Assembly (NCBI GenBank): GCA_041658185.1
Contig: JBBAAR010000011.1
Coordinates: 27,054-91,053 of the forward strand
DNA: 64,000 nucleotides
Direction: 5' to 3'
Source of the DNA: UBA8919 sp041658185
GTDB lineage: Bacteria > Elusimicrobiota > UBA8919
In this document: one piece after another, positions 1 through 7,218 of the stretch
Numbering within the stretch: position 1 is the stretch's first letter
How the letters are laid out: the number at the start of each line of letters is the position of its first letter
Notes under the pieces: model-generated
What the model was told of the DNA's origin: nothing
Seen by the model: the letters and a program-made list of their open reading frames with translations, nothing else
Database searches by the model: none
Translations under genes and position numbers: made by a program

Positions 1-1109
1 GTGTCGCATTTGATTCTGAGGACAGAAACATACCCCGTATTCGGCGGCATCAGAAATTGTCCGCCGCTCCGGATATCAACATTCCCCGCAACTATCATTG
101 TCCTTGTATCAATTTGCGCGTCAAATTGCAATGTGCCATAAAGCGTGATAGATAAACAAGTAACAGAAACATCATTCCTATTAAAAGTGACTGTATGCCC
201 GCTTTGAATTTGCACACCTTGGCTGGGCCAGGGAACTGCATTGCCTTCCCATGTACCTGGGTCACTCCAATTTCCAGTTCCAGCTGACTTGGCAATAGCG
301 GGTACAGGTATATAAATTAAAGCACCAGCGTTTACATTTGATATGTCAGCTGAGGAGTTCCACACAGACCAGTTGCCCGCAAAATCCTGCGTTTTTATCG
401 CAAACCAGTAGGTCGCTCCGGTTCTTAAATTGTAAAGCGTTGTTGTGCAGGCGGTTAAAGGCGCCAAATTGCTCGTCGCTATATTTATTGTGTATGTCGG
501 ATTCGGCGGTAAGGTGTAATTCGCATTTGTTATTTGTGATACTGTTGAATATTTTATCTGAAATTGACTGCCCGCTGAAAGATTTTCAACAGTCCCATCA
601 TCGCCAGGCGATGTCCACTTCAAAACAACCTGCCCGTCAGCAGAACCTTTCAACGCAGTCAAATCCGAAATGCCAGCAGGTGATGTGGTATCTATGGTGA
701 AACGATGCAGAGTATCCCAAGTATCTGGTGGCACTGGTATACAATTATTAGTTGTTGTTTTTACTACTAATTTAACATCAAAAACTCCATCTGGTCCTGA
801 ACCAATTCTGTAGTTAAGTGTAAATGTTCCAGTATAACCAGGTGGAATTGATGTCGCAACTGGCTGTGAATCCAAAATACAAGTAATACCTTCCACAATA
901 AAATATGACGAATATGATGGCGGCATTACTTCTACCCCAATTGTTACATCTTCCATATTGCTAACACTCGCGGTAATATTTTCTACAGGAAGTATTATGC
1001 TACCCACATCTCCCGGTTTAACATAAGTGTCAGCATAAATATTCATAGAAAAAAGAACGAATATTCCGGATAATAGACCTAATAATTTTATTCTTTTTCT
1101 GATTCGCAT
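1..1109 (-). CDS. Secreted fibronectin-III-like protein, 3' end outside window
   Basis: An open frame of 369 codons starts at an ATG at 1109 and runs off the left edge without a stop. An AGGAGG ribosome site at 1124-1129 sits 14 bases upstream. The N-terminus is a signal peptide (basic MRIRKRIK, hydrophobic LLGLLSGIFVLFSM, cleavage near YADT). Around residues 140-255 there is a fibronectin type III-like module (TSPAGISDLTA ... GATYWFAIKTQDFAGNWS). After it comes a segment beginning GTGNWSDPGTWEG, which resembles the G8-like or cell-surface modules that follow such domains. It is therefore an exported, probably surface-attached protein. Substrate or partner is unknown. It is the last visible gene of a run of secreted proteins. 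Confidence 0.8.
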   Translation of the reverse strand, partial: MRIRKRIKLLGLLSGIFVLFSMNIYADTYVKPGDVGSIILPVENITASVSNMEDVTIGVEVMPPSYSSYFIVEGITCILDSQPVATSIPPGYTGTFTLNYRIGSGPDGVFDVKLVVKTTTNNCIPVPPDTWDTLHRFTIDTTSPAGISDLTALKGSADGQVVLKWTSPGDDGTVENLSAGSQFQIKYSTVSQITNANYTLPPNPTYTINIATSNLAPLTACTTTLYNLRTGATYWFAIKTQDFAGNWSVWNSSADISNVNAGALIYIPVPAIAKSAGTGNWSDPGTWEGNAVPWPSQGVQIQSGHTVTFNRNDVSVTCLSITLYGTLQFDAQIDTRTMIVAGNVDIRSGGQFLMPPNTGYVSVLRIKCD

Positions 1110-1175
1110 TAAATATCAGGCCTCCTTACTATTTCCACAGTTCAGATAGTATTTTCTTTTCATTCCCGGATTCCA

Positions 1176-2216
1176 CTACTTACGAGACTGATTAACATGC
1201 TTCAGAAACCTCAATATGTCTTTCTGATATAAGCCCCATGGCGGTTGTTTTACAACTTCTCCTTTCAAAGTTACTATCTCATTTTGTAACAGTAATGTTT
1301 CTTTCTTATCCATATTTATTAAAAGCATTACGGTTCTATTACCATCAAGGATAGGAAGTTCTCTTCTCTTGACTTTGTCTCCAAGTATCCCTTCAAGCAC
1401 AAACCACTTACCTTGTTCCAAAACAACAGCGTCGTCCCCGGCCGGTAACAAACGAAATGGTCCTTCTATCTTGACACTAAGATTTTTTGTCTTTTTCCAT
1501 CCCGTGCCTTCCGGTAAGTGGTACAATCCTTCAGTCTCAGCAGTAAGGTCTCTCGCTTTTTTCCATTCTGTCCCCTTAGTACCACCATCATATAACCAAA
1601 CAGAAACAGAACCGTCTATAGATAAGTAAAGTTCAGTGGTATCCTTGTCTATACCACGTATATCGTACCAGATCTTCTTTATACGTGGGTCCTTATAAGC
1701 AAATGATACGGGGTCCAGTTTTCCATAGTTAGGAGGATAGTGGCCTTTTTCATCGGGTAAGAATACCATTCTTCCAGATTTATCTTTTACCTTTTTAGGA
1801 ATCGGAAGAGGCGAGAATCCTGGTTCATTAGGATGCATTTGAGAAATAGGATATCGCAAAAGTCCAATAAAAGGTACCCGGGGATCCATAGGAAAGGAAG
1901 ATGGCTCTGCACATAACATTACATTATCGGCTATATCCCATCTAAGAGTCACCACTTTCCCTCCCAAGTCACTATTGACAGCAAAAATATGAAAACTCTC
2001 CTCGTCTTTTGTGCTCGGTTTTGGCTGTAGTTTCTTCCTAATAAATGCTGTATGCCAGACCTTTGGTGGTTTCTCTTCAAAAAAGTAGATATTCTCCTTA
2101 AAAATAATAGCCTTTCGAAAAGGTTCTGACACATCTATATCCCCATAAGAAATTTGAACAATTGCAAAGATGAAAGTCATCGCTAACAATAAAACTGTTA
2201 GTGAAATAATTCTCAT
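1176..2216 (-). CDS. Secreted protein of unknown function (346 aa)
   Basis: I do not recognise a family. Residues 1-25 form a signal peptide (hydrophobic LTVLLLAMTFIFAIVQI, likely cleavage after ISYG). The mature part is beta-rich in appearance. Residues about 215-275 contain two imperfect repeats of the type GTEWKKARDLTAETEGLYHLPEG / GTGWKKTKNLSVKIEGPFRLLPAG (given as two separate units), followed by VVLEQGKWFVLEG, so it may consist of small beta repeats. An AGGAG ribosome site lies 7 bases before the ATG. It lies between two other secreted proteins, 66 bases from the downstream one, and may be cotranscribed with them. Confidence 0.72.
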   Translation of the reverse strand: MRIISLTVLLLAMTFIFAIVQISYGDIDVSEPFRKAIIFKENIYFFEEKPPKVWHTAFIRKKLQPKPSTKDEESFHIFAVNSDLGGKVVTLRWDIADNVMLCAEPSSFPMDPRVPFIGLLRYPISQMHPNEPGFSPLPIPKKVKDKSGRMVFLPDEKGHYPPNYGKLDPVSFAYKDPRIKKIWYDIRGIDKDTTELYLSIDGSVSVWLYDGGTKGTEWKKARDLTAETEGLYHLPEGTGWKKTKNLSVKIEGPFRLLPAGDDAVVLEQGKWFVLEGILGDKVKRRELPILDGNRTVMLLINMDKKETLLLQNEIVTLKGEVVKQPPWGLYQKDILRFLKHVNQSRK

Positions 2217-2256
2217 AGATTATCTCCTAATTTCATCCATTACCATTTTATCCTTT

Positions 2257-3633
2257 TCATGGATATTCTCCAAATGGATAAACATGTTCTTGTAGATTTT
2301 GATCAAAATTGCCCGGTGGATTCTTTTTCATCAAAAATACTTCTATTTCAACTCCAACATCAGTTTTATCCCCATCTCCATTCAAATCTAAATTTACCGC
2401 TGGTTCATCTACCGGCCAGTTTAATTTGTGTATAAAATAAGCATCAATTGCCCCATCCTCAAACTCTTCGTTGGTGTTGTAAGTCACACCGTAACTTGGA
2501 TCATAGTACTTTCCGTCAAACTTGGTCATTTTGTGATTGGTAAAGAGCGAAGCTGGATTTGCATTGGGACCTTGACCGCTGATTCCAATCTGATCTTTAA
2601 CTTCTGCGAATTTCCATTTATACTCAGTATCCCTTTTATACGGTGGGTCGGGAATATTCAGATATGGATAATCAGTATTACCGCTAATTCCTGTACCAGC
2701 ATCAAAACTCCAGTTCTTAATGAGAAAACCATCTGTTTCTATTGCTTCAAAGTAGATAAGATCGTTTGTATGGTCAATGCCTTGGTCAGACATTGTATCA
2801 ATAAAGAATCTCGCCCAAGCACTGCATTGACCATCAGCATTTCTTAATAGCTCCTCTGTAGTATACTTTTCAATTAGAAAAGATTTGTAATAATACAGTG
2901 AAGTACCATCTAATAATGCTCGTTTTACATTACAACCCGTGAAAGCATCCCAAATTTTATAACAAACATCAGCATCCGTTAATGGTTCTTTCATTCCATC
3001 GGCAATTTTACATCCGATATGAACTGCAGTATGGTATACAGTTGTTGTTGGATCTTTCCATGTTATGTAACATTGGTTCTTGTTTGTCCCAGCATCAAAC
3101 CAAGTATTACCTCCATCAGGAGAAACCTTCCAAGCAATTTCCATAGGGTCAAAAATATCAATCTCATCCACAAAAGCATTTGAGCATTCCACATTTGCAA
3201 TCGTTAGTTCATTACCACTGAGTGTTGCGTCGGTTTCAGGGAAGTCAAGATTGCCCGGACCATCACCTTTGACTTTCGTGATACCACTGAAAACTGATGG
3301 TGGCTTGATAAAGAATTTAACTGAAACTTTCATTTTGGTGTTCCGGGTAAAGGCGACAGCATATTTCCGGTCACCAGGATCATCCGCATCTCCGTCAATG
3401 GGCGAAGAATTATCTTGCCAGTGTGGAGCGTCATAATCGCCACTTCCATCATCAGCAGTTACCACATGATATTTTGTCCCAGAAAATGAAACTTCTTTTA
3501 ACTTCAACTCAAATACAACAAACTTCTTTTTCGGTAGAGTTATTGGCGACAACTGTGCCGAATATATAAATTCTGTATAAAAACATAGAGTTAAAATTGT
3601 AACTATAAAAGATATTCTAAAATTTAATTTCAT
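2257..3633 (-). CDS. Secreted transglutaminase-like (papain-fold) protein
   Basis: 458 aa with a signal peptide at residues 1-26 (cleavage near IYSA). The C-terminal half carries a plausible transglutaminase-like triad: Cys270 in ADGQCSAWARFF, His367 in TNHKMTKF and Asp378 in GKYYDPSYG. This spacing and the GKxYDPS signature are those of bacterial transglutaminase-like peptidases/amidases. The N-terminal half has Asp-rich turns (DGDADDPGD), and DLNGDGDKTD near residue 415 is an EF-hand/dockerin-type calcium loop. It may process or cross-link surface proteins, but no substrate is visible. No convincing Shine-Dalgarno site precedes the ATG. The family call rests on motifs only. Confidence 0.62.
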   Translation of the reverse strand: MKLNFRISFIVTILTLCFYTEFIYSAQLSPITLPKKKFVVFELKLKEVSFSGTKYHVVTADDGSGDYDAPHWQDNSSPIDGDADDPGDRKYAVAFTRNTKMKVSVKFFIKPPSVFSGITKVKGDGPGNLDFPETDATLSGNELTIANVECSNAFVDEIDIFDPMEIAWKVSPDGGNTWFDAGTNKNQCYITWKDPTTTVYHTAVHIGCKIADGMKEPLTDADVCYKIWDAFTGCNVKRALLDGTSLYYYKSFLIEKYTTEELLRNADGQCSAWARFFIDTMSDQGIDHTNDLIYFEAIETDGFLIKNWSFDAGTGISGNTDYPYLNIPDPPYKRDTEYKWKFAEVKDQIGISGQGPNANPASLFTNHKMTKFDGKYYDPSYGVTYNTNEEFEDGAIDAYFIHKLNWPVDEPAVNLDLNGDGDKTDVGVEIEVFLMKKNPPGNFDQNLQEHVYPFGEYP

Positions 3634-3768
3634 AAATATACATTAAAAGTCAGTTCTTTGTCGCCATAAAGGCTACCGCAAATTTTTAACCGTTGCCTTT
3701 TACTTTCATTATTCCTCACACCTTTTTTTCCTCCGCTGTTATATCTTTCGCTCTTTCCGCCTCTAACA

Positions 3769-5892
3769 TTACTTTCTCTCAATTTTTAATTGATGTAACA
3801 ATTGGATTTTATCTTGAACAAGTTTATTGTTTGGTGACAATCTTAATGCAGTTTCATATTCTTGAAGTGCTTTGTTATATTTTTTAAGTTCATAATATAA
3901 AATGCCTAAATTGTTGTGTAATTCTACATCATTCGGATTTATTCCTATCGCTTCCCTGTATTCTTTCTCTGCTTCTTCATATCTTTTTAAATTATGCAAC
4001 AAAATTCCGAGATTGTTGTGTGCGTTTGCAAAATTCGGATTTATTCTTATCGCATCCCTGAACGCTTTCTCAGCTTCTTTAAATCTTTTTGAATTATACA
4101 ATAAACCCCCGAGATTGTTGTACGCCTTTGCATTATCCGGATTTACCCTTATTGCATCACTGAATGCTTTTTCAGCTTCTTCATATCTTTTTAAATTATG
4201 TAACAAAATCCCGAGATTGTAGCGGGCACCTGCAAAATTCGGATTTACCCTTATCGCATCCCTGAATGCTCTCTCCGCTTCTTCATATCTTTTTGAATTA
4301 TATAACAAATTTCCGAGATTGTTGTGCGCTTTTGCATTATTTGGATTTACTCTTAGCGCCTGTCTGTATTCTTGCTCCGCTTCTTCATATCTTTTTGAAT
4401 CATACAACAAATTTCCGAGATTGTTGTGTGCCTCTGCATAATTTTGGTCTATCCTTATCGCCTCTCTGTATTCTTTCTCAGCATTTTCATATCTTTTTGA
4501 ATTATACAATAAAATTCCAAGGTCGCTGTGTGCCCTTACATTATTAGGGTATTTTGAAATAACATCCTGCCACATCAGAATTGGCTGTTGATAAAGTTGA
4601 TTTCGCTTTATTGTACCATAACCAAGCAGGAAAATATGAAACGTTATAATACTATTGAATAACCAATTGCGAGTTAAATTAAATTCTTTGCCAAGTGCAA
4701 AATTTATTTTAAATATCTTAAAATACAAAAAAGTAATAAAAAAATAAAATCCAAAACCGGAAAGATACAGCCGGTTTTCAACTAATGGACTTGTAGTAGG
4801 AAAAAAACTGGATGTTGGTGACAAAATTATAAAAAACCATAATACACAAAATAGAATTATCTTTGAAATATCTGTTTTCTTTTTATAAGTCCTGTAAGTT
4901 AACCAGAATATTACCGCAAGAGACAAAAAAGATATTATTGTTTTTAATTCCAATATCTTCGCGGGTTCAATTCTATGCTCTATACAAAATCCGATAGGGA
5001 TAAACAACAATTTTAAATATCTTAAAATTATATCTGGTTGAATAATTAAATATGAGTATCTATTCCATACTTTTGTAACTTCTACCTCTACATCTCCCAG
5101 CCCACCAAGATAAAAATATCGGGATAACAAATAAATAAAAAGTAGAGCCCAAAACGGTATGTGATAATATTTTTTATCAATAGTTTTTTTTATGCTGAAG
5201 TTATTCAGAAATATGTAATCGGAAATCAGCACTATCGCCGGCAAAGTTACTGCTATTTGTTTTGAGAAAAGGGCTACTATAAAACACAATAACGATAAAA
5301 TGTATAGTTTCTTATTTTTTTCAAACGTTTTTATAAAAAATAATAAAGATAAAATATAAAAAAAAGTGGCTAAAACATCGGAACGACTGAAAATATACGT
5401 TACTGCATTTGTATTGATTGGATGAATAGCAAAAAACAGTGCCGTGAAAAAGGGAAAAGTCAGAGATTGAGAAATTGAGAGATTAGGAGATTGGGACGTT
5501 AAAAGAAGTGAAATTATCTTTTTTGTCAAAAAGAACAGCAGTATTGCATTAAATATATGCATAACAAGATTAAATAGATGATAACCGAAAGTATTTAGTT
5601 TACCAAAATAATAATTCAGCGTGAAAGTCAGATATGTCAGAGGTCTGGACGGATCATTTCTGCTGAAGTTAGGATATTGTTTACTATAAGGATAGACAAG
5701 TTTTGTTTTGAGATTACTCAGTTCTTTTATATCAGGGTTTTCTACAATCTTTAACACATCATCAAATATAAATGGAGTTTTTAGGGAGTTATAATAGACA
5801 ACTGTTGTGGCCAAAACTATTATCCCGATTGCAAGCCATTGTTTCCAGAGGCGACCCTGAACTCTATTTTCTAAAAGTTTTTCCATATTCAT
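3769..5892 (-). CDS. Polytopic glycosyltransferase-like protein with seven TPRs (TMTC/GT-C type)
   Basis: About 707 aa. The first ~440 residues hold roughly ten hydrophobic helices. After the first helix comes TPFIFDDVL, with the acidic pair (Asp44-Asp45) typical of the first external loop of GT-C glycosyltransferases. Next is NDPSRPLTYLTF, as in TMTC-like O-mannosyltransferases. The remainder is seven consecutive 34-residue TPRs (consensus LGILLYNSKRYEEAEKEYR). The likely role is glycosylation of exported proteins or envelope glycans. The window's longer frame begins with TTG inside a terminator U-tract, so I take the ATG at 5892; an ATG at 5886 is equally possible. No Shine-Dalgarno site is visible. 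Codons for SQSPNLSISQSL contain an 8-bp tandem repeat. A c-di-GMP-I riboswitch ends just upstream. Confidence 0.8.
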   Translation of the reverse strand: MNMEKLLENRVQGRLWKQWLAIGIIVLATTVVYYNSLKTPFIFDDVLKIVENPDIKELSNLKTKLVYPYSKQYPNFSRNDPSRPLTYLTFTLNYYFGKLNTFGYHLFNLVMHIFNAILLFFLTKKIISLLLTSQSPNLSISQSLTFPFFTALFFAIHPINTNAVTYIFSRSDVLATFFYILSLLFFIKTFEKNKKLYILSLLCFIVALFSKQIAVTLPAIVLISDYIFLNNFSIKKTIDKKYYHIPFWALLFIYLLSRYFYLGGLGDVEVEVTKVWNRYSYLIIQPDIILRYLKLLFIPIGFCIEHRIEPAKILELKTIISFLSLAVIFWLTYRTYKKKTDISKIILFCVLWFFIILSPTSSFFPTTSPLVENRLYLSGFGFYFFITFLYFKIFKINFALGKEFNLTRNWLFNSIITFHIFLLGYGTIKRNQLYQQPILMWQDVISKYPNNVRAHSDLGILLYNSKRYENAEKEYREAIRIDQNYAEAHNNLGNLLYDSKRYEEAEQEYRQALRVNPNNAKAHNNLGNLLYNSKRYEEAERAFRDAIRVNPNFAGARYNLGILLHNLKRYEEAEKAFSDAIRVNPDNAKAYNNLGGLLYNSKRFKEAEKAFRDAIRINPNFANAHNNLGILLHNLKRYEEAEKEYREAIGINPNDVELHNNLGILYYELKKYNKALQEYETALRLSPNNKLVQDKIQLLHQLKIERK
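3832..4545 (-). repeat. Seven 102-bp tandem repeats encoding TPRs
   Basis: Seven successive 102-bp units encode the 34-residue TPRs of the glycosyltransferase-like gene. The units are strikingly alike at the DNA level (for example ATATCTTTTTGAATTATA-type stretches recur in several). This suggests recent unit duplication or gene conversion and makes copy-number change by recombination likely. Confidence 0.85.
5463..5494. repeat. 8-bp tandem repeat inside the glycosyltransferase-like gene
   Basis: Four units GAGATTGA, GAAATTGA, GAGATTAG and GAGATTGG on the plus strand encode the SQSPNLSISQSL segment on the minus strand. One of several such in-frame repeats in the window. Confidence 0.85.
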
Positions 5893-5897
5893 TTCAT

Positions 5898-5974
5898 AAA
5901 ACAAAAAGCCAAGTTACTGAAATTAACTAAACTGCTCTTTTGAGCAATCTCAAAATTATCTTTCGGTAACCCGG
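5898..5974 (-). terminator. Riboswitch expression platform: alternative intrinsic terminator
   Basis: The 3' strand of the aptamer (5961-5974, CCGGGTTACCGAAA on the minus strand) can pair with 5909-5922 (TTTCAGTAACTTGG) in 13 of 14 positions, counting G-U pairs. A U-rich tract (5898-5907, TTTTTGTTTT) follows at once. Formation of this terminator destroys the aptamer, so ligand binding should prevent termination: an ON switch. The start codon of the regulated gene is 6 bases after the U-tract. Confidence 0.78.
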
Positions 5975-6063
5975 CTGACTTTTCTTTCTATCGGCAACTC
6001 GGCGAACTCTTAAAAAGTCCCGCGGTTTTGCGTCCCCGACTCGCGTCGGCTCTGGATTTTTTC
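5953..6063 (-). promoter_or_regulatory. Cyclic-di-GMP-I (GEMM) riboswitch aptamer
   Basis: Read on the minus strand, the element has the GEMM landmarks in order. First is a hairpin CCGAC-GCGA-GTCGG with a GNRA tetraloop. It is followed by GGACGCAAAACC. A long helix GACTTTT/AAAAGTC comes next, and then the terminal AGCCGGGTTACCG. This matches the class I c-di-GMP aptamer (compare GACGCAAAGCC ... AGCGGGGTTACCG in the known Vibrio example). It stands about 60 bases upstream of the glycosyltransferase-like gene, which it presumably controls. Discrimination between c-di-GMP and the related cyclic AMP-GMP subclass is not possible by eye. Confidence 0.8.
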
Positions 6064-6066
6064 AGA

Positions 6067-6098
6067 GGGTCTTCTCCCGCCCAATGGCAGGTCAGACC
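6067..6098 (-). other. Structured RNA hairpin 5' of the riboswitch
   Basis: On the minus strand GGTCT ... AGACC encloses CCTGCC-ATTG-GGCGGG, giving a stable two-part hairpin. It has no U-tract, so it is not a normal terminator. It may be a 5' extension of the riboswitch leader. No family recognised. Confidence 0.45.
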
Positions 6099-6140
6099 GT
6101 GTGCCCTTATCGTTGACAATCTCAATAAAAAAATAAAAGA

Positions 6141-6179
6141 ACAAATAAAAAGCCCCTGATTTTTACATCAAGGGCTTTT
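6141..6179 (-). terminator. Rho-independent terminator after micro-gene
   Basis: Minus-strand stem AAAAGCCC ... GGGCTTTT (6172-6179 with 6148-6155), extended inside by TGA/TCA, is followed by TTTTTATTTG. It begins directly at the stop codon of the 23-codon ORF, marking the end of a very short transcript. Confidence 0.85.
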
Positions 6180-6249
6180 AGCAAATATGGGAAGTAACAC
6201 CAACAAAGAACCAGAAAACCATCCTGGGATAAGTGCGATTTACGGACAT
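6178..6249 (-). CDS. 23-residue micro-protein or structured small RNA
   Basis: ATG at 6249, TAA at 6178-6180. The peptide is short, basic at the start (MSVNRTYPR) and hydrophobic after that (MVFWFFVGVTSHIC), so it could be a single membrane helix. A GGGGAAG site lies a few bases before the ATG. The transcript starts near 6268 from a consensus promoter and ends at the terminator overlapping the stop codon, so nothing else is encoded. Alternatively, the RNA itself is the product: its ends pair strongly (GCAAA/TTTGC and GGGAAGTAA/TTACTTCCC), which would hide the ribosome site. A type I toxin-like peptide, a leader peptide or an sRNA are all possible. No homologue recognised. Confidence 0.45.
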   Translation of the reverse strand: MSVNRTYPRMVFWFFVGVTSHIC

Positions 6250-6274
6250 ATTTACTTCCCCTTTTGCTGATATA

Positions 6275-6303
6275 ATTATAAAGTATTTTCGGCATTTTGT
6301 CAA
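6275..6303 (-). promoter_or_regulatory. Perfect sigma-70 promoter of the micro-gene
   Basis: TTGACA at 6298-6303 and TATAAT at 6275-6280 on the minus strand, separated by exactly 17 bases. One of the best promoter matches seen in the window. Confidence 0.9.
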
Positions 6304-7100
6304 GTGTTTTTTTCATCTTCAAAAATTTTTATTTTTAGAGGCATTTTTTACCGTTGTACGAAGATTATAAGCACTTGCGATTTTCTGTGTTTTTTGGTCA
6401 AATTTTATACCGTGCAGTTACATCCACCACGCCCCCACCTCCGCGTTTAAGTATACGATATTTTCACCTTAACTACAGCATAATATTGGTCTTGACAAAT
6501 TGGACTATTTTAGGATATCCGATCTCTGCGAACGATATAGTGTGCTACCGATTTTTATCGGACTATTAAGTTTCATCAGTTTGTTCAGTTTTATTGTCCT
6601 GACAGTTGCACATCTGCACAACTGAAAAACAATCATTCCATATGAAACCGACCATAAAATGCGAGATGCCATTATTTTGTTTGGGTTATTTCTTTTTCAA
6701 GGTTTATTTTACAATTTTTTAAGCAGATTTTTGTTATTGTGGGCGGGCAGAAAGACTAAAGTTTTACGTACCTGTAATGACTGTGTAGATGGGTGTCCGG
6801 GTATGGCAAAAAACCTGACAAAAGGAGATGGGATTGTTCAATTTACCAACGAGGATTGCAAAATGGCTGTCGGTTTAGCAAACCGCCGCCGGTTAGCATT
6901 CAGCGAAAACATGTCTTGATTTTACCTAATACTGATAAAAAAAAATTTATCGTCGCGATGACTTAAGATATCGGCAACTTTTTCTTTCTTAACCCATTTT
7001 GTTATGATATTTTCAAAAAATAAAAAAAATAGAACAAGTCGTGTCCTACTTTTGTCCTACTTTTGATTTTAGATTTTTAAACCACCCGGTTATTATTTGG
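6304..7100. other. Gene-poor stretch of about 800 bp
   Basis: No gene with a convincing start, ribosome site or family signature is visible. A plus-strand frame at 6659-6919 encodes a hydrophobic N-terminus and a cysteine-containing tail (CNDCVDGCPG), but it lacks a ribosome site and I cannot recognise it. It may be a decayed gene. Small palindromes occur (CCGAT-TTTT-ATCGG near 6549; AGTTG ... CAACT near 6604). Two direct copies of TGTCCTACTTT stand at 7042-7052 and 7053-7063. Confidence 0.5.
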
Positions 7101-7126
7101 AAAACCCCCGATTATTGAGGGTTTTT
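7101..7126 (-). terminator. Terminator downstream of tRNA-Glu
   Basis: Minus-strand hairpin AAAACCCTC - AATAATC - GGGGGTTTT, a 9-bp stem whose 3' arm ends in T residues, begins about 6 bases after the tRNA 3' end. Confidence 0.6.
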
Positions 7127-7131
7127 CGTTA

Positions 7132-7207
7132 TGCCGCTAGTGGGATTTGAACCCACGGTCTCCGCCTTGAGAGGGCGGCGTCCTAAACCAGGCTAGACGA
7201 TAGCGGC
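7132..7207 (-). tRNA. tRNA-Glu (CTC anticodon)
   Basis: 76-base cloverleaf on the minus strand. The acceptor stem is GCCGCTA/TAGCGGC with discriminator A, and the D-arm region is GTCTAGCCTGGTTTAGGAC. The anticodon stem CCGCC/GGCGG has loop CTCTCAA, giving anticodon CTC at positions 34-36. The T-arm GTGGG-TTCAAAT-CCCAC is complete. CCA is not encoded. Sequence resembles bacterial tRNA-Glu rather than other isoacceptors. Confidence 0.93.
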
Positions 7208-7218
7208 GCGATTGAATC

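Noticed and set aside
6122..6322. 66-codon minus-strand frame over the micro-gene
   Set aside because: It starts upstream of the consensus promoter and runs through the terminator; the 23-codon frame fits the transcript better.
6659..6919. Plus-strand 86-codon frame with CNDCVDGCPG
   Set aside because: No ribosome site, no promoter fitting its start, unknown sequence and opposite to all other genes; kept only as a remark in the gene-poor stretch.
6400..6960. tmRNA, RNase P RNA or SRP RNA
   Set aside because: None of the conserved cores could be found on either strand.
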